Source: Nonomuraea harbinensis
GTDB taxonomy: Bacteria > Actinomycetota > Actinomycetes > Streptosporangiales > Streptosporangiaceae
Assembly: GCF_019396385.1 (NCBI RefSeq)
Contig: NZ_JAHKRN010000040.1
Coordinates: 1-64,000 of the forward strand
Length of the DNA stretch: 64,000 nt
Direction of reading: 5' to 3'
Shown here: positions 14,646 through 23,806 of the stretch, in pieces
Layout of the letters: every line of letters begins with the position of its first letter
How positions within the stretch are numbered: position 1 is the stretch's first letter
Notes under the pieces: generated by a model
Databases searched by the model: none
Told to the model about the DNA's origin: nothing
The model's input: only the letters and a program-made list of their open reading frames with translations
Translations under genes and position numbers: made by a program

Positions 14646-15761
14646 TCAGGTGAGGGGGTGGGCGCCGGGGGCCGGGGTGGCGGGCAGGAAGCGGGGCGGC
14701 TGCCAGGAACGCTCCTCGTAGGCCGAGGACACCGCCTGCCGGACCGTGTCCAGCCGGTCCTCGGCCACCAGGGCGATGGCCGAGCCGCCGAAGCCGCCGC
14801 CCGTCATGCGGGCGCCCCGCGCCCCGCCGCGCACGGCCGCCTCCACCGCGACGTCCAGCTCGGGCGACGACACCTCGTACTTGTCGCGCAGCGACAGGTG
14901 GGAGGCGTTGAGCAGGGCGCCGATCTCCGCGGGCCGGCCGGCGCGCAGCAGGCCCACGACCGCCTCCACCCGGTGGCTCTCGGTCACCACGTGCTCGACC
15001 CGCTTGCGCTCCTCGCCCCGCAGCCGGGCCAGCGCCGCGCCCAGGTCGGTCACGTCCCGCAGCGCGTCGACGCCGAGCGCGCGGGCGGCGGACTCGCACT
15101 CGGCCCGCCGCTTGGCGTACTCGCCGCCCGCGTGCTCGTGGTGCACCCGGGTGTCGATGATCAGGATGCGCAGCCCGTGGGCGGCCAGGTCGAGCGGGAC
15201 GTTGCGGGAGCCGAGGGTGCGGCAGTCGAGGAACAGCGCGTGGCCCTCCCGGCACAGCGCCGAGGCGGCCTGGTCCATGATGCCGCACGGCATGCCGACG
15301 AAGTCGTTCTCGGCCCGCTGGCCGAGCAGCGCCACCTCCATCGGGCTCATGCCGAGGCCGTGCAGCTCGTTGAGCGCGGAGGCCACCGACACCTCCAGCG
15401 CGGCGCTGGAGCTGAGCCCGGCGCCCTGGGGGACGTCCCCGTCGACGGCGATGTCGGCGCCGCGCACCCGGTCGCCCAGCATGGCGAGGACGCCGACCAC
15501 GTAGCGGGTCCAGCCGCGGGCGTCGTCGCGGGCCGCGAGGACCACGGGCTCGGGCGAGGACGCCTGCAGCGACAGCAGGCGGATCGTCTGGTCGTCGCGC
15601 GGGCTGACCGCCGCGGTGACGCCCCACGGGACCGCGAACGGCAGCACGAAGCCGTCGTTGTAGTCGGTGTGCTCGCCGATCAGGTTGACCCGGCCGGGCG
15701 CGCGCCAGACGGTCGCCGGCTCGGCGCCGAAAGCGGCACGGAAAGCTTCAACAACCCGCAT
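14646..15761 (-). CDS. galK: galactokinase
   Basis: 371-aa GHMP kinase that phosphorylates galactose at C1 in the Leloir pathway. The galactokinase signature GRVNLIGEHTDYNDG is at 23-37. The ATP loop is DVPQGAGLSSSAALEVS, MPCGIMDQAASAL carries the catalytic Asp, and GARMTGGGFGGSAIAL is motif 3. The ATG at 15761 immediately precedes the conserved core, and the upstream frame is shadow. It stands alone here, convergent with the crotonase, without galT or galE. It could feed on galactose released by the GH42 enzyme at 28.6-30.7 kb. Confidence 0.95.
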   Translation of the reverse strand: MRVVEAFRAAFGAEPATVWRAPGRVNLIGEHTDYNDGFVLPFAVPWGVTAAVSPRDDQTIRLLSLQASSPEPVVLAARDDARGWTRYVVGVLAMLGDRVRGADIAVDGDVPQGAGLSSSAALEVSVASALNELHGLGMSPMEVALLGQRAENDFVGMPCGIMDQAASALCREGHALFLDCRTLGSRNVPLDLAAHGLRILIIDTRVHHEHAGGEYAKRRAECESAARALGVDALRDVTDLGAALARLRGEERKRVEHVVTESHRVEAVVGLLRAGRPAEIGALLNASHLSLRDKYEVSSPELDVAVEAAVRGGARGARMTGGGFGGSAIALVAEDRLDTVRQAVSSAYEERSWQPPRFLPATPAPGAHPLT

Positions 15762-15834
15762 ATTCCAACACCCTTCAACAAGGACCCGACCGTAGACTAG
15801 CGGCACGAGCGGTACGAGCGGCACCAGGAGGAGC

Positions 15835-16671
15835 GTGGAGGAGCTGCTGGATCCCGCGCTCGGTTCGGTGCGGGTCTTTCTCATGCACGACGACAACAAG
15901 GCGCGCAAGCTCCGCCACAACCTGGGCCACCCGCGCGTGCTCACCTTCGGCGGCGCCTACTCCAACCACATCAGGGCGGTGGCGGCCGCCGGGCACCGCC
16001 ACGGGTTCAAGACCGTCGGCGTGATCCGCGGCGAGGAGCGACTCCCGCTGAACCCGTCACTGGCCTACGCCGTCGCCTGCGGGATGCGGCTCGACTACCT
16101 CGACCGCGACTCGTACCGGCGCAAGGACACCCCCGAGGTGGTGGCGCGGCTGCGCGAGCGCTGGGGCGACGTGGCGATCCTGCCCGAGGGCGGCAGCAAC
16201 GCCGCCGCCGTCCGCGGCTGCGCCGAGCTGCCCGCCGACATCCCGGTCCCGTACGACGTGGTCTGCTGCCCGGTCGGGACCGGGGGCACGCTCGCCGGCA
16301 TCGCGGCCGGGCTGCCCGAGGGCAAGCGGGCCCTCGGGTTCGCCGTGCTCAAGGGGGCCGCGTTCCTCGCCGGCGAGGTGGCGAGGCTGCAGCGCGAGGC
16401 GTACGGGCGAGTATGGGACAACTGGGCGATCGACCTCGGCCACCACTTCGGCGGCTACGCCCGCACCACGCCGGAGCTCACCGCGTTCGCCGCCGAGCAC
16501 CGGGTGGAGCGGGTCTACGTCGCCAAGATGCTGCTCGGCATCGTCGGCCTGGCCCGCCGCGGCGTCTTCCCCGCCGGCGCCCGCGTCGTCGCCGTGGTCA
16601 CCGGTCAGCCCTCGACGCCGGTGGCCGCGTGGGGCGCGCCGACCGGCTTCGACTCGGGCGAGCCGCGCTGA
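15835..16671 (+). CDS. PLP-dependent ACC deaminase/D-cysteine desulfhydrase family protein
   Basis: 278-aa fold-type II PLP enzyme. The PLP lysine lies in NKARKLRHNLG (near residue 22-25), and a conserved FGGAYSNHIRAVAAAG follows. The phosphate-binding loop is CPVGTGGTLAGIA. The protein is shorter than the 320-340 aa of many ACC deaminases because it lacks the N-terminal PTPL strand, as in a short bacterial subfamily. Substrate (1-aminocyclopropane-1-carboxylate, D-cysteine or other) is not decidable. GTG start with GGAGGA just upstream. Its 3' end overlaps the convergent DUF6766 gene by 67 bases. Confidence 0.83.
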   Translation: MEELLDPALGSVRVFLMHDDNKARKLRHNLGHPRVLTFGGAYSNHIRAVAAAGHRHGFKTVGVIRGEERLPLNPSLAYAVACGMRLDYLDRDSYRRKDTPEVVARLRERWGDVAILPEGGSNAAAVRGCAELPADIPVPYDVVCCPVGTGGTLAGIAAGLPEGKRALGFAVLKGAAFLAGEVARLQREAYGRVWDNWAIDLGHHFGGYARTTPELTAFAAEHRVERVYVAKMLLGIVGLARRGVFPAGARVVAVVTGQPSTPVAAWGAPTGFDSGEPR

Positions 16672-17288
16672 CGCAGGTAGATCGAGAGCACCACCATCGA
16701 CAGCACGGCGAGCAGCTCCGACTGCCAGTTCTGCAGGCTGCGGTTCCAGAAGTCGGGCGAGGTCACGTACGAGCCCCAGCCGACCGGGTCGCGCAGGTCG
16801 GTCAGCCGCTCGGCGTTGTACGACGCCAGTCCCGCCACCGACTGCGCCCCCCACGACAGCAGGAAGATCGAGCCCATCACCAGGCCCAGCGAGTTGCTGT
16901 AGAGCCACAGGCGCGCCCCCTTCGCCCTGGCCCAGGCGGGCGAGCCGGGACCGGCGTATCGGCCGATCAGCTGCTGCTCGTCGGACTCGGCGCCCGCCTG
17001 GCCCGGCTCCTTCGACTCAGGCGAGCCCCGCTGGACCAGCCAGACGGTGAGCATGATGAACATGAAGAACTGCAGGTACTCCGACTGCCAGTTCTCCGCG
17101 ACGTCCACCGCGTAGTCGGAGGAGAACACGTACCGCAGGAAGGAGACCGGCTCGCCGCCGTCGACGAGCTGCCGCTCGTTGTAGTCCAGCATCCCGGCCA
17201 GGGCCTGCCCGGCCAGGCAGACGAGGAACAGGACGAGGAAGGCCGCGGACAGCGCGTTGTCCTTGAACCGCCTCAAAGGTGGGACCAT
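16605..17288 (-). CDS. DUF6766 family membrane protein with internal duplication
   Basis: 227-aa membrane protein with four predicted TM helices, arranged as two similar halves. Each half ends NWQSE-x2-...-RGSPESK, evidence of an old tandem duplication. The start is uncertain: ATG at 17288, or TTG at 17276, which overlaps the preceding small ORF's stop as TTGA and gives an N-terminus (RRFKDNALS) like family members. Last gene of a three-gene group (lipoprotein, 27-aa peptide, DUF6766). Its 3' end is antisense to the PLP gene. Function unknown. Confidence 0.82.
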   Translation of the reverse strand: MVPPLRRFKDNALSAAFLVLFLVCLAGQALAGMLDYNERQLVDGGEPVSFLRYVFSSDYAVDVAENWQSEYLQFFMFIMLTVWLVQRGSPESKEPGQAGAESDEQQLIGRYAGPGSPAWARAKGARLWLYSNSLGLVMGSIFLLSWGAQSVAGLASYNAERLTDLRDPVGWGSYVTSPDFWNRSLQNWQSELLAVLSMVVLSIYLRQRGSPESKPVGAPHAATGVEG

Positions 17289-17356
17289 CCGATCGCGTAG
17301 AAGAAGGCCAGCCCGGACCCGATGACGAGCAGGGTGAGCGTGAACATCACCTTCAT
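17273..17356 (-). CDS. 27-residue single-pass membrane peptide
   Basis: Short ORF MKVMFTLTLLVIGSGLAFFY... ending AIGWSHL, essentially one transmembrane helix. Its ATG overlaps the lipoprotein stop as TGATG, and its TGA lies inside the start region of the DUF6766 gene. This tight nesting is the main support, since the ORF is too short for compositional tests. It might be a real micro-protein or a translational-coupling leader. Confidence 0.5.
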   Translation of the reverse strand: MKVMFTLTLLVIGSGLAFFYAIGWSHL

Positions 17357-17733
17357 CAGTTCTCCACCTCGCACTCGTACGGGAAGTCGCGGACCGGCGC
17401 GCAGCCCGCGGCGACGACCCGCCAGCCGTCGGCGAAGTGGTGCAGGAACAGGGTGTCGCCCTCCAGGCGCACCTGCGCCTCGTCACCCCAGACGCTCACC
17501 TCGATGACGCCGCCGCCCGGCCCGAGCGCCAGCTCGCGCAGCGCGTCGGCGCACGTCTGACCGGGATCGGGCAGCTTGTCGGCCGTCTTGGGGGCGAGCA
17601 TGCCGCAGGCCGCCTCCAGTTGGCGGTCGGCGAGTGCGGCGTGGAAGCGCTCCGCGGCCCTGGAGGGCCCGGCGGTGTCGGCGACACAGCCGGTGGCGAG
17701 CACCGCGAGCATCACACTCACGACGAGTCTCAT
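17356..17733 (-). CDS. small lipoprotein
   Basis: 125 aa with a lipobox (MRLVVSVMLAVLATGC, Cys16). The mature part starts with a helical AAERFHAALADRQLEAACGML segment, a pattern common in NTF2-like or accumulation-type secreted domains. A beta-strand C-terminus follows (VIEVSVWGDEAQVRLEGDTLFLHHFADGWRVVAAGC). Probable extracellular lipoprotein of unknown role. ATG at 17733. Translationally coupled to the 27-aa membrane peptide. Confidence 0.8.
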   Translation of the reverse strand: MRLVVSVMLAVLATGCVADTAGPSRAAERFHAALADRQLEAACGMLAPKTADKLPDPGQTCADALRELALGPGGGVIEVSVWGDEAQVRLEGDTLFLHHFADGWRVVAAGCAPVRDFPYECEVEN

Positions 17734-17767
17734 GACCGTGGGCTACCCGGAAGACCATCCGGCATGC

Positions 17768-18316
17768 TCAGGGGCCGAGCTGCTCCAGGATCGGCGCGAC
17801 CAGCGCGTTCAGCTCTCGGGCGAGCACCGTCACGGCCCGCCGGGCGCTCTGCTCCACCTCGTCGTGCGGGCCCTCGGGCTCCGGCGGCAGGTCGTCGAGC
17901 GGCACCGGCGCCTCGACGAGCAGGCTCGCCCGCAGGAACGGGTGGCGGGCCAGGTCGGACTGCGAGGGCTCGACGTACTGGCCGAACGTCTCCTGCCAGC
18001 CGAGCCAGCCGCGGTCGCGCCACCAGGCGCGCGAGCGGGTCAGCTCCGCGGGCGGCGGCGAGGCGAGCCTGATGCGCGCGTTGAGCGTGCCGTCCCAGGT
18101 GTTGCGGACGCAGGCCGCCTCCAGCACCCGCCGGTCCCAGCGTACGTAGCCGGGCGACAGCGACGGCGGCGTGGCCAGCTCCCAGGCCGCGCACGCGAAG
18201 CGCACCGGCGCGATGTCGCCCCACTCGAACGCGTCGAGGTTCTTGCGCACGTGCACGGCGTAGCGCCCGTCACGGTCCCTGTCGAACTCCTGGTCGATCC
18301 AGAACGCCTTGCCCAT
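17768..18316 (-). CDS. hypothetical protein
   Basis: 182-aa soluble acidic protein, MGKAFWIDQEFDRDRDGRYA..., rich in Trp, Arg and Pro. No family recognised. Segments such as VRWDRRVLEAACVRNTWDGTLNARIRLASPP suggest a compact alpha/beta domain. ATG at 18316. It is next to, but not overlapping, the lipoprotein group. Confidence 0.7.
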   Translation of the reverse strand: MGKAFWIDQEFDRDRDGRYAVHVRKNLDAFEWGDIAPVRFACAAWELATPPSLSPGYVRWDRRVLEAACVRNTWDGTLNARIRLASPPPAELTRSRAWWRDRGWLGWQETFGQYVEPSQSDLARHPFLRASLLVEAPVPLDDLPPEPEGPHDEVEQSARRAVTVLARELNALVAPILEQLGP

Positions 18317-18424
18317 GAGCTCTACCGTACGGCGCGGGCCGGGCGCCGAGTATCACCGAATGGCCTGTGACGCAGGTGACAGATGTGTAGTTTTTTCACT
18401 TCAGTGGTTAAACAGGGAGCGTAA

Positions 18425-21400
18425 ATGACGTCAGAACAGCTCGGGCCGGCCATGGACCGCTGGGAAGCGGGAGATCTCGAAGGGGCCGCCGCGCTGTTCA
18501 GGGAGGTGGCCGCGACCGGGGACGCCCAGGCGTCGCACCTGCTGGCGTGCCTGCTGGAGGAGCAGGGTGACCTGGACGGCGCCGAGGCCGCGCACCGCGC
18601 GGTGATCCAGTCGGGCGACCCGGTGTACGGGCAGCGCTCGGCGATGGCCATGGGCATGATGCTGATCAACGCCAGGGAGTGGCCCGCGGCGCACCGGGTG
18701 CTGTCCATCGCGGCCGACGGGGCCGACTTCGAGGTGGCCGCTCTCGCCGAGACGGCGATGGTGCTGGTCTGCACAGAGCTGGGCGACGAGGCGGGCGCCG
18801 GCCAGGCGCTGGACCGGGCGCGCCGCTCCGGCAGCCCCGCGGTGGCCGAGCTCGCGGCCCGGCTGCGGCTGCCGGACTTCCCGCCGGCCGGCTCCGCCAG
18901 GGAGCTGTACGAGCAGGCGCGGGACGAGGACGACTACCGGGAGCTGCTCACCGGCGGCGACCCCGAGGTGGTGTCGCTGTCGGCGTTCCGGCTCTACCGG
19001 CAGTACGCGGACGAGGAGCGGTTCGAGGAGGCCAGGGCCGTCTGCGAGCACGCCGTCGCCGCCGGTCACCCCGACCACCTGTCCATGGCGTACAAGCTGC
19101 TCGGCGCCGTCCTGGTGGACCTGGGCGAGTACGCCGAGTCGGTGGCCGCCTACGCCCGCGCCGCCGAGGACCCGCGGCCGGAGATGCGGCTGCCCGCGCT
19201 GCTGGAGCAGGCCAAGGTCATCGGCCATCTCGGAGACGAGGACCGGACCAAGGCGATCTTCCGCCGGGTGATCGCCAGCGGGCAGCGCGAGTACGCGCTG
19301 GAGGCGCAGGCCTGCCTGGCCCAGCTGCATACCGAGGCCGGCGAGGTGGCCGAGGCGCTGGACGCGCTGCGGGTCGTGCTCACGGCGGGGGAGAGCGAGT
19401 GGGCCTCGGTGTCGGTGACGCTCCTCGCCATGCTGCTCGAACGGCACGCGGAGGCGTACGAGGAGATCATGGAGCTGGTGTGCGCGGCCTCCCGCCACCC
19501 CGACCCCGACGCCGCCTTCAAGGCGGCGCTGCTGCTCGACCACGACGCGCGGCGGGAGCCGCTGTCGGACCCCGTCGAGGAGCAGGCGCTGCAGGACGCC
19601 GACGAGGGGCTGGCCCAGCTGCGCGCCGGAGACCTGGCTGAGGCCAGGCGGCTGCTGCGGCGGGCCGCCGACTCCGGCGCGGGCGCCCAGGCGGTGCGGG
19701 CCATGATGGCGCTCGCCGAGCTGGAGCTGGGCGAGGGCGACCGGGAGCAGGCGGACGAGCTGCTCACCTACGTCGCCGAGGGTGAGGACGTGCCGCAGGG
19801 CTTCACCGCGGCGTTCCTGCTGTGCCTCCTGGAGCGCTCCGGCGACGAGCCGCACCCGGTGCTGCGGGCGGTCGTCGCCCATCAGCGGCTGGGGCGGGAG
19901 GAGGGGCTGGCCCGCTACCGGGAGGCCATGGACGCCGCCGACCCTGGCGTGGCGGCCGTCGGGACCGCCGTGTTCGCGCAGGTGGCGGGCTCGCTCGGGC
20001 TCGACCTGTCGGAGGCGGCCGGGCTGCTGCGGCGGGCCGCCGGCTCCGGCGACCCGCTGGCGCTGTCGTACGCGGCGGTGATCGGCAGGGACGTGCTGCG
20101 GGAGCGGGACGAGGCCGCGGACCTGCTGCGCCGCGCCCGGCTCGGCGGGCATCCCGCGCTGGCGCCGTGGGTCGCGCACGCGCTCGCGGGCATGACCGAC
20201 GAGCTGGCCCTGGCCCGTGAGGCGTACACCGAGGCCCTGTCGTCCACGCACGAAGGGCTGCGGCGGGAGGCGGCGGCGGGGCTGGCGCGGGTGTACGAGG
20301 AGCAGGGTGACCTGCTCGCGGCCTGCCGTCTGCACGAGCGGGTCATCGCGCACGGCGGCCGGGACGCCGTCCGCGCCGCCTGGCTCCTGGGCCTCACCCG
20401 GGTGCGGCTGGACGACCTGGAGGGGGCACGGGCCGCCTTCGAACTGGTGCCGGACGGGGCGGGTGACCGTGCGTCCGGGGGTCGGGTCGCGTCCGAGGGC
20501 CAGACTGCGTCCGAGAGTCGCTCCACGTCCGGAGATCGGTCCGCGTCCGACAGTCGGTCCGTGTCCGACGTTCCGTCCGTGTCCGAGAGTCGGGTCGCGT
20601 CCGGGATGGTTTCGGAGGGGCGGGACTCGTACGGGGAACTGGGGTCGGACGCGGCTGAAGATCGGGCCGTCGGGTTCGAGGGGGCTGCTGCGTCTGGGGT
20701 GGTCTCGGACGGGCGGGACTCGTACGGGGAGTTCGGGCGGTACGGGAGGGCGCTGCTCGATCGGGAGTTCTCGGCGGCGGGGCGGGCGCTTGGCGGGATC
20801 GGCGGGGAGGTGCGTGGGCTCGCGGCGATGCTGGCGATGCAGAGCGCGCACGCCTGGCAGCGGCGTGGCGACCGTGAGGCGGCCGACAGTGCGCTGACGC
20901 TGGCGCTGGACTCCGGGCACGCCGGGGTCGTCCAGGAGGCGGCCTGCTATCTGGGGGCGCTCCGCCAGGAGTCCGGCGACCTGGCGGGGGCCGCCTCGGC
21001 ATGGGAACTTGCCGCCGAAGGTGACGACGACAGGCTGGCCGCGATGGCGCTGCGCCACCTGGGCGCCGTGCGGCAGTCCGCCGGTCGCCACGACGACGCG
21101 GCCTCGGCGTACCGGCGCGCGCTCGACCGTGACCCCGCCGACGTCCGTGCGGCCACCCGCCTCGCGGACGCCCTGGTAGCCGCGGGCCGCCTGCCCGAGG
21201 CCCACGCCCTCCTGCCGGCGCACTCCCCGCACGACGCCGCCCTCCACCTCGCGCGCTCCCTCCGCACCCACGGCCACCTCACCGAAGCCATCACCACCCT
21301 CCAAGCCGCCCGTGCCCGAGGCGCCCAGCCGGACATCCCACTGGGTGCAGCGTCCGGGGAGGTGGGCACCGCTCTCGGCGGTGAGGACCCCACCCCAGGC

Positions 21401-23761
21401 GAGCACGTCGGCGCCGTTGGGGAGGCGGCCCCCGGCGAGCGCGCCGCCATCGTCGGTGAGGGGCGCACCGGTCTCGGGGGTGACCACGCCTTCGGTGAGC
21501 GCGCTGCCGTCGTTGGGGTGCTTGGGGGTGAGGGGGAGTTGTTGCTGGGGGAATTGCTGGCTCAGGGTGGGGACTCTCGGGGGGCGTGGGAGGCGTTCGA
21601 GCGGGCTGCCGGGGGTGCGGACGAGAGGGCGGCGGCGGTGGCCAGGGCTCGGCTGGGGAGGGCGAGTGCGGAGGAGTTGCCGTGGGCGCTGGCCGCGCTG
21701 GGGGAGCGGGAGGCGGCGTTGACGGCGCTGGCCGGGGTCGCCGGGTCGGCGGAGATGGCGGAGCTGCTGCTGGCGCTGCATGAGGACGACGTCGCCGAGG
21801 TGCGGCACCTGCTGGTGGAGCGGCCGGCCGCGGAGTCGTACGACGAGGTGCTGGCGGCGGCGCGGGGGCTGGACGGTGAGGAGCCCGCGGAGGAGCTGTA
21901 CCGGATGCTGGTGGAGCTCGGCGAGCCGAGGGTGTCCGCGCAGGCGAGGCTGGGGCTGGGCGGGGTGCTGGCCGGGCGGGGCGAGCATTGCCGCGCCGAG
22001 CTGTGCCTGTTGCCCGCCACCGGGGACGAGGACGCCGCCGCCCACGCCTGGGAGGGCATCGGCCGGGCCAGGCGCGCCAGAGGTGACCTGGACGGCGCCG
22101 CCGAGGCGCTGCACGCCGCCATGCCGGGCTCCGCCGTACAGCTCGCCGAGCTGCGGCGGGAACGCGGCGACGGGGAGGGGGCGCGTGCGGCGCTCGCCGC
22201 CGGGGTCGCGGCCGGTGACCTGGAGAGCCTGCGCCACCTGCTCGTGGTGCTGCTGGAGCAGCAGGCGTACGAGGAAGTCAAGGAGCAGGCGGAGCGCGCG
22301 GCCGGCACCGGCGACCAGGAGACCGTCACGATGGGCTACTGGGCGTGGGGCGAGGCCTGCCGGAGCGGCGGCGACCTGGCGGGCGCGGTGCTGATGCTGC
22401 GCAAGGCCGTCGAGGCCGGATACCGGCGCGCCGTGCCCGCCGTCCGCGGCGACCTGGCCAGGGCGCTGCGCGCGCTCGGCGACGCGGCGGGCGCCGCCGA
22501 GGAGGCCCGGCTGGCGATCGAGTCCGAGGACGCGGACGCGGCCGCGCAGGCGGCCCTCGACCTGGGCTGCTGGCTGCACGAGGACGGCGACCCGCTGGGC
22601 GCGGCCGACGCGTTCGCCGTCGCCGTGGGGGCGGGCGGCGGGTCCGAGGCCGCCCGGCCCCACGGCGACGGGGCGGGCGGCGGGTCCGAGGCCGCCCGGC
22701 TGGCCGTCGGCAACCTGACCGTGCTGGCGCGGCAGGCGTGCGGCCGCGGCGAGCACCGGCTCGCCCTCCAGGTGCTGTCGCGGATGGGGGAGCACGCCGC
22801 CGCGGCCGGCCGGGAGATCGGCGAGGAGTGCGAGGACCCGGAGGCCGTGCGCGCCTACTACGCGCTGGCGGGCGACCCGTTCGCCGAGCTGGAGGCGGCC
22901 GCGCGGCTGGCCGCGCTGGGGGAGACCGGGCAGGCCAGGGAGGTCTACGAGCGGCTGAACGAGGACGACGACCCCGAGGTGCGGTTCGTGGCCGGGAGCA
23001 GGCTGCTGGAACTGCTCGACGCCCAGGGCGACGCCGACGCCTTCTACCGGCTGGCCGAACGGCGGGCGGGCGACGCGGACAGCCCGGCGCGGCCGGTGTT
23101 CGGCAGCCTGCTCGGCATGCTGCAGGAACGGCAGGGCGACACCGAGACGTCGCTGCGCACGCTGCGGGAGGCGGCGGAGAGCGGCGAGCCGACGGCGCTG
23201 ACCGTGTACGCGCAGGCCCTGGTCGCCGCCGGCAAGGAGGCCGAAGGGCGGGCGGCCTACCGGCGGGTGCTGGAGGCCGGCGACCCCGAGGCGGCGGCGC
23301 GGGCGATGGTGGCGCTCGGCAACACCTACCACGACGAGGACGAGGCGGCCGCCCGTGCCTGGTACGTGCAGGCGGTGCACGCCACCGAGGGGCACGTGAG
23401 CGCGCTCGGCGCGATGTACCTGGGCGCGCTGGCCAAGCGGCGGCGCGACTTCCCCGAGGCGCTCGGCTGGTACCAGCGGGTGATCGACGCCGGCGATCCC
23501 GAGGCGGGGATGGCCGCGGCGCATCTGGGCGAGCTGGCGTACTGGCTGGGCGACCGCGACGGGACCGTGCGGTACTACGAGCTGACCCTGACGCTGACGG
23601 ACCGGCCGGAGCTGGTGGCCGAGGCCGCCTGCCGGCTCGGCGAGGTCCGCATGGCCGACGGCGACCCGGACGCCGCCCGCCGCCTGCTGGAGCGGGCCGT
23701 GGCGAGCGGCGACGAGACGTTCACGCTGGAGGCCAAGACCTTGCTCGCCAAACTCCCCTAA
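18425..23761 (+). CDS. giant tetratricopeptide-repeat protein (1778 aa)
   Basis: Cytoplasmic helical-repeat protein with dozens of TPR/Sel1-like units of about 34 residues. Recurring cores include GDLEGAAALFREVAATGDAQA, GDLDGAEAAHRAVIQSGDP and GDPEAAARAMVALGNTYHDE. No signal peptide, TM segment or enzymatic domain is seen. Two low-complexity insertions interrupt the repeats: Ser/Arg/Gly/Asp-rich (about residues 679-780, with two copies of an SDGRDSYGE-like 16-mer) and Gly/Glu/Ala-rich (about 968-1040). A good GGGAG ribosome-binding site lies 5 bases before the ATG. It probably acts as a protein-interaction scaffold; partners are unknown. Monocistronic as far as can be seen. Confidence 0.9.
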   Translation: MTSEQLGPAMDRWEAGDLEGAAALFREVAATGDAQASHLLACLLEEQGDLDGAEAAHRAVIQSGDPVYGQRSAMAMGMMLINAREWPAAHRVLSIAADGADFEVAALAETAMVLVCTELGDEAGAGQALDRARRSGSPAVAELAARLRLPDFPPAGSARELYEQARDEDDYRELLTGGDPEVVSLSAFRLYRQYADEERFEEARAVCEHAVAAGHPDHLSMAYKLLGAVLVDLGEYAESVAAYARAAEDPRPEMRLPALLEQAKVIGHLGDEDRTKAIFRRVIASGQREYALEAQACLAQLHTEAGEVAEALDALRVVLTAGESEWASVSVTLLAMLLERHAEAYEEIMELVCAASRHPDPDAAFKAALLLDHDARREPLSDPVEEQALQDADEGLAQLRAGDLAEARRLLRRAADSGAGAQAVRAMMALAELELGEGDREQADELLTYVAEGEDVPQGFTAAFLLCLLERSGDEPHPVLRAVVAHQRLGREEGLARYREAMDAADPGVAAVGTAVFAQVAGSLGLDLSEAAGLLRRAAGSGDPLALSYAAVIGRDVLRERDEAADLLRRARLGGHPALAPWVAHALAGMTDELALAREAYTEALSSTHEGLRREAAAGLARVYEEQGDLLAACRLHERVIAHGGRDAVRAAWLLGLTRVRLDDLEGARAAFELVPDGAGDRASGGRVASEGQTASESRSTSGDRSASDSRSVSDVPSVSESRVASGMVSEGRDSYGELGSDAAEDRAVGFEGAAASGVVSDGRDSYGEFGRYGRALLDREFSAAGRALGGIGGEVRGLAAMLAMQSAHAWQRRGDREAADSALTLALDSGHAGVVQEAACYLGALRQESGDLAGAASAWELAAEGDDDRLAAMALRHLGAVRQSAGRHDDAASAYRRALDRDPADVRAATRLADALVAAGRLPEAHALLPAHSPHDAALHLARSLRTHGHLTEAITTLQAARARGAQPDIPLGAASGEVGTALGGEDPTPGEHVGAVGEAAPGERAAIVGEGRTGLGGDHAFGERAAVVGVLGGEGELLLGELLAQGGDSRGAWEAFERAAGGADERAAAVARARLGRASAEELPWALAALGEREAALTALAGVAGSAEMAELLLALHEDDVAEVRHLLVERPAAESYDEVLAAARGLDGEEPAEELYRMLVELGEPRVSAQARLGLGGVLAGRGEHCRAELCLLPATGDEDAAAHAWEGIGRARRARGDLDGAAEALHAAMPGSAVQLAELRRERGDGEGARAALAAGVAAGDLESLRHLLVVLLEQQAYEEVKEQAERAAGTGDQETVTMGYWAWGEACRSGGDLAGAVLMLRKAVEAGYRRAVPAVRGDLARALRALGDAAGAAEEARLAIESEDADAAAQAALDLGCWLHEDGDPLGAADAFAVAVGAGGGSEAARPHGDGAGGGSEAARLAVGNLTVLARQACGRGEHRLALQVLSRMGEHAAAAGREIGEECEDPEAVRAYYALAGDPFAELEAAARLAALGETGQAREVYERLNEDDDPEVRFVAGSRLLELLDAQGDADAFYRLAERRAGDADSPARPVFGSLLGMLQERQGDTETSLRTLREAAESGEPTALTVYAQALVAAGKEAEGRAAYRRVLEAGDPEAAARAMVALGNTYHDEDEAAARAWYVQAVHATEGHVSALGAMYLGALAKRRRDFPEALGWYQRVIDAGDPEAGMAAAHLGELAYWLGDRDGTVRYYELTLTLTDRPELVAEAACRLGEVRMADGDPDAARRLLERAVASGDETFTLEAKTLLAKLP

Positions 23762-23806
23762 AAACCGACATTTCGCCGTACGAGAGGAAACTTGTGGTGA
23801 ATAAAA

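Noticed and set aside
20461-21545. CRISPR array or VNTR locus in the repeat-rich part of the TPR gene
   Set aside because: Repeats are degenerate, in frame and coding, without spacers of uniform length. No cas genes are present.
18431-23524. 1697-codon open frame antisense to the TPR gene
   Set aside because: A mirror frame caused by extreme GC at third positions. Its protein is Arg/Gly/His/Gln-rich without any domain, and the TPR repeats on the plus strand are unmistakable.
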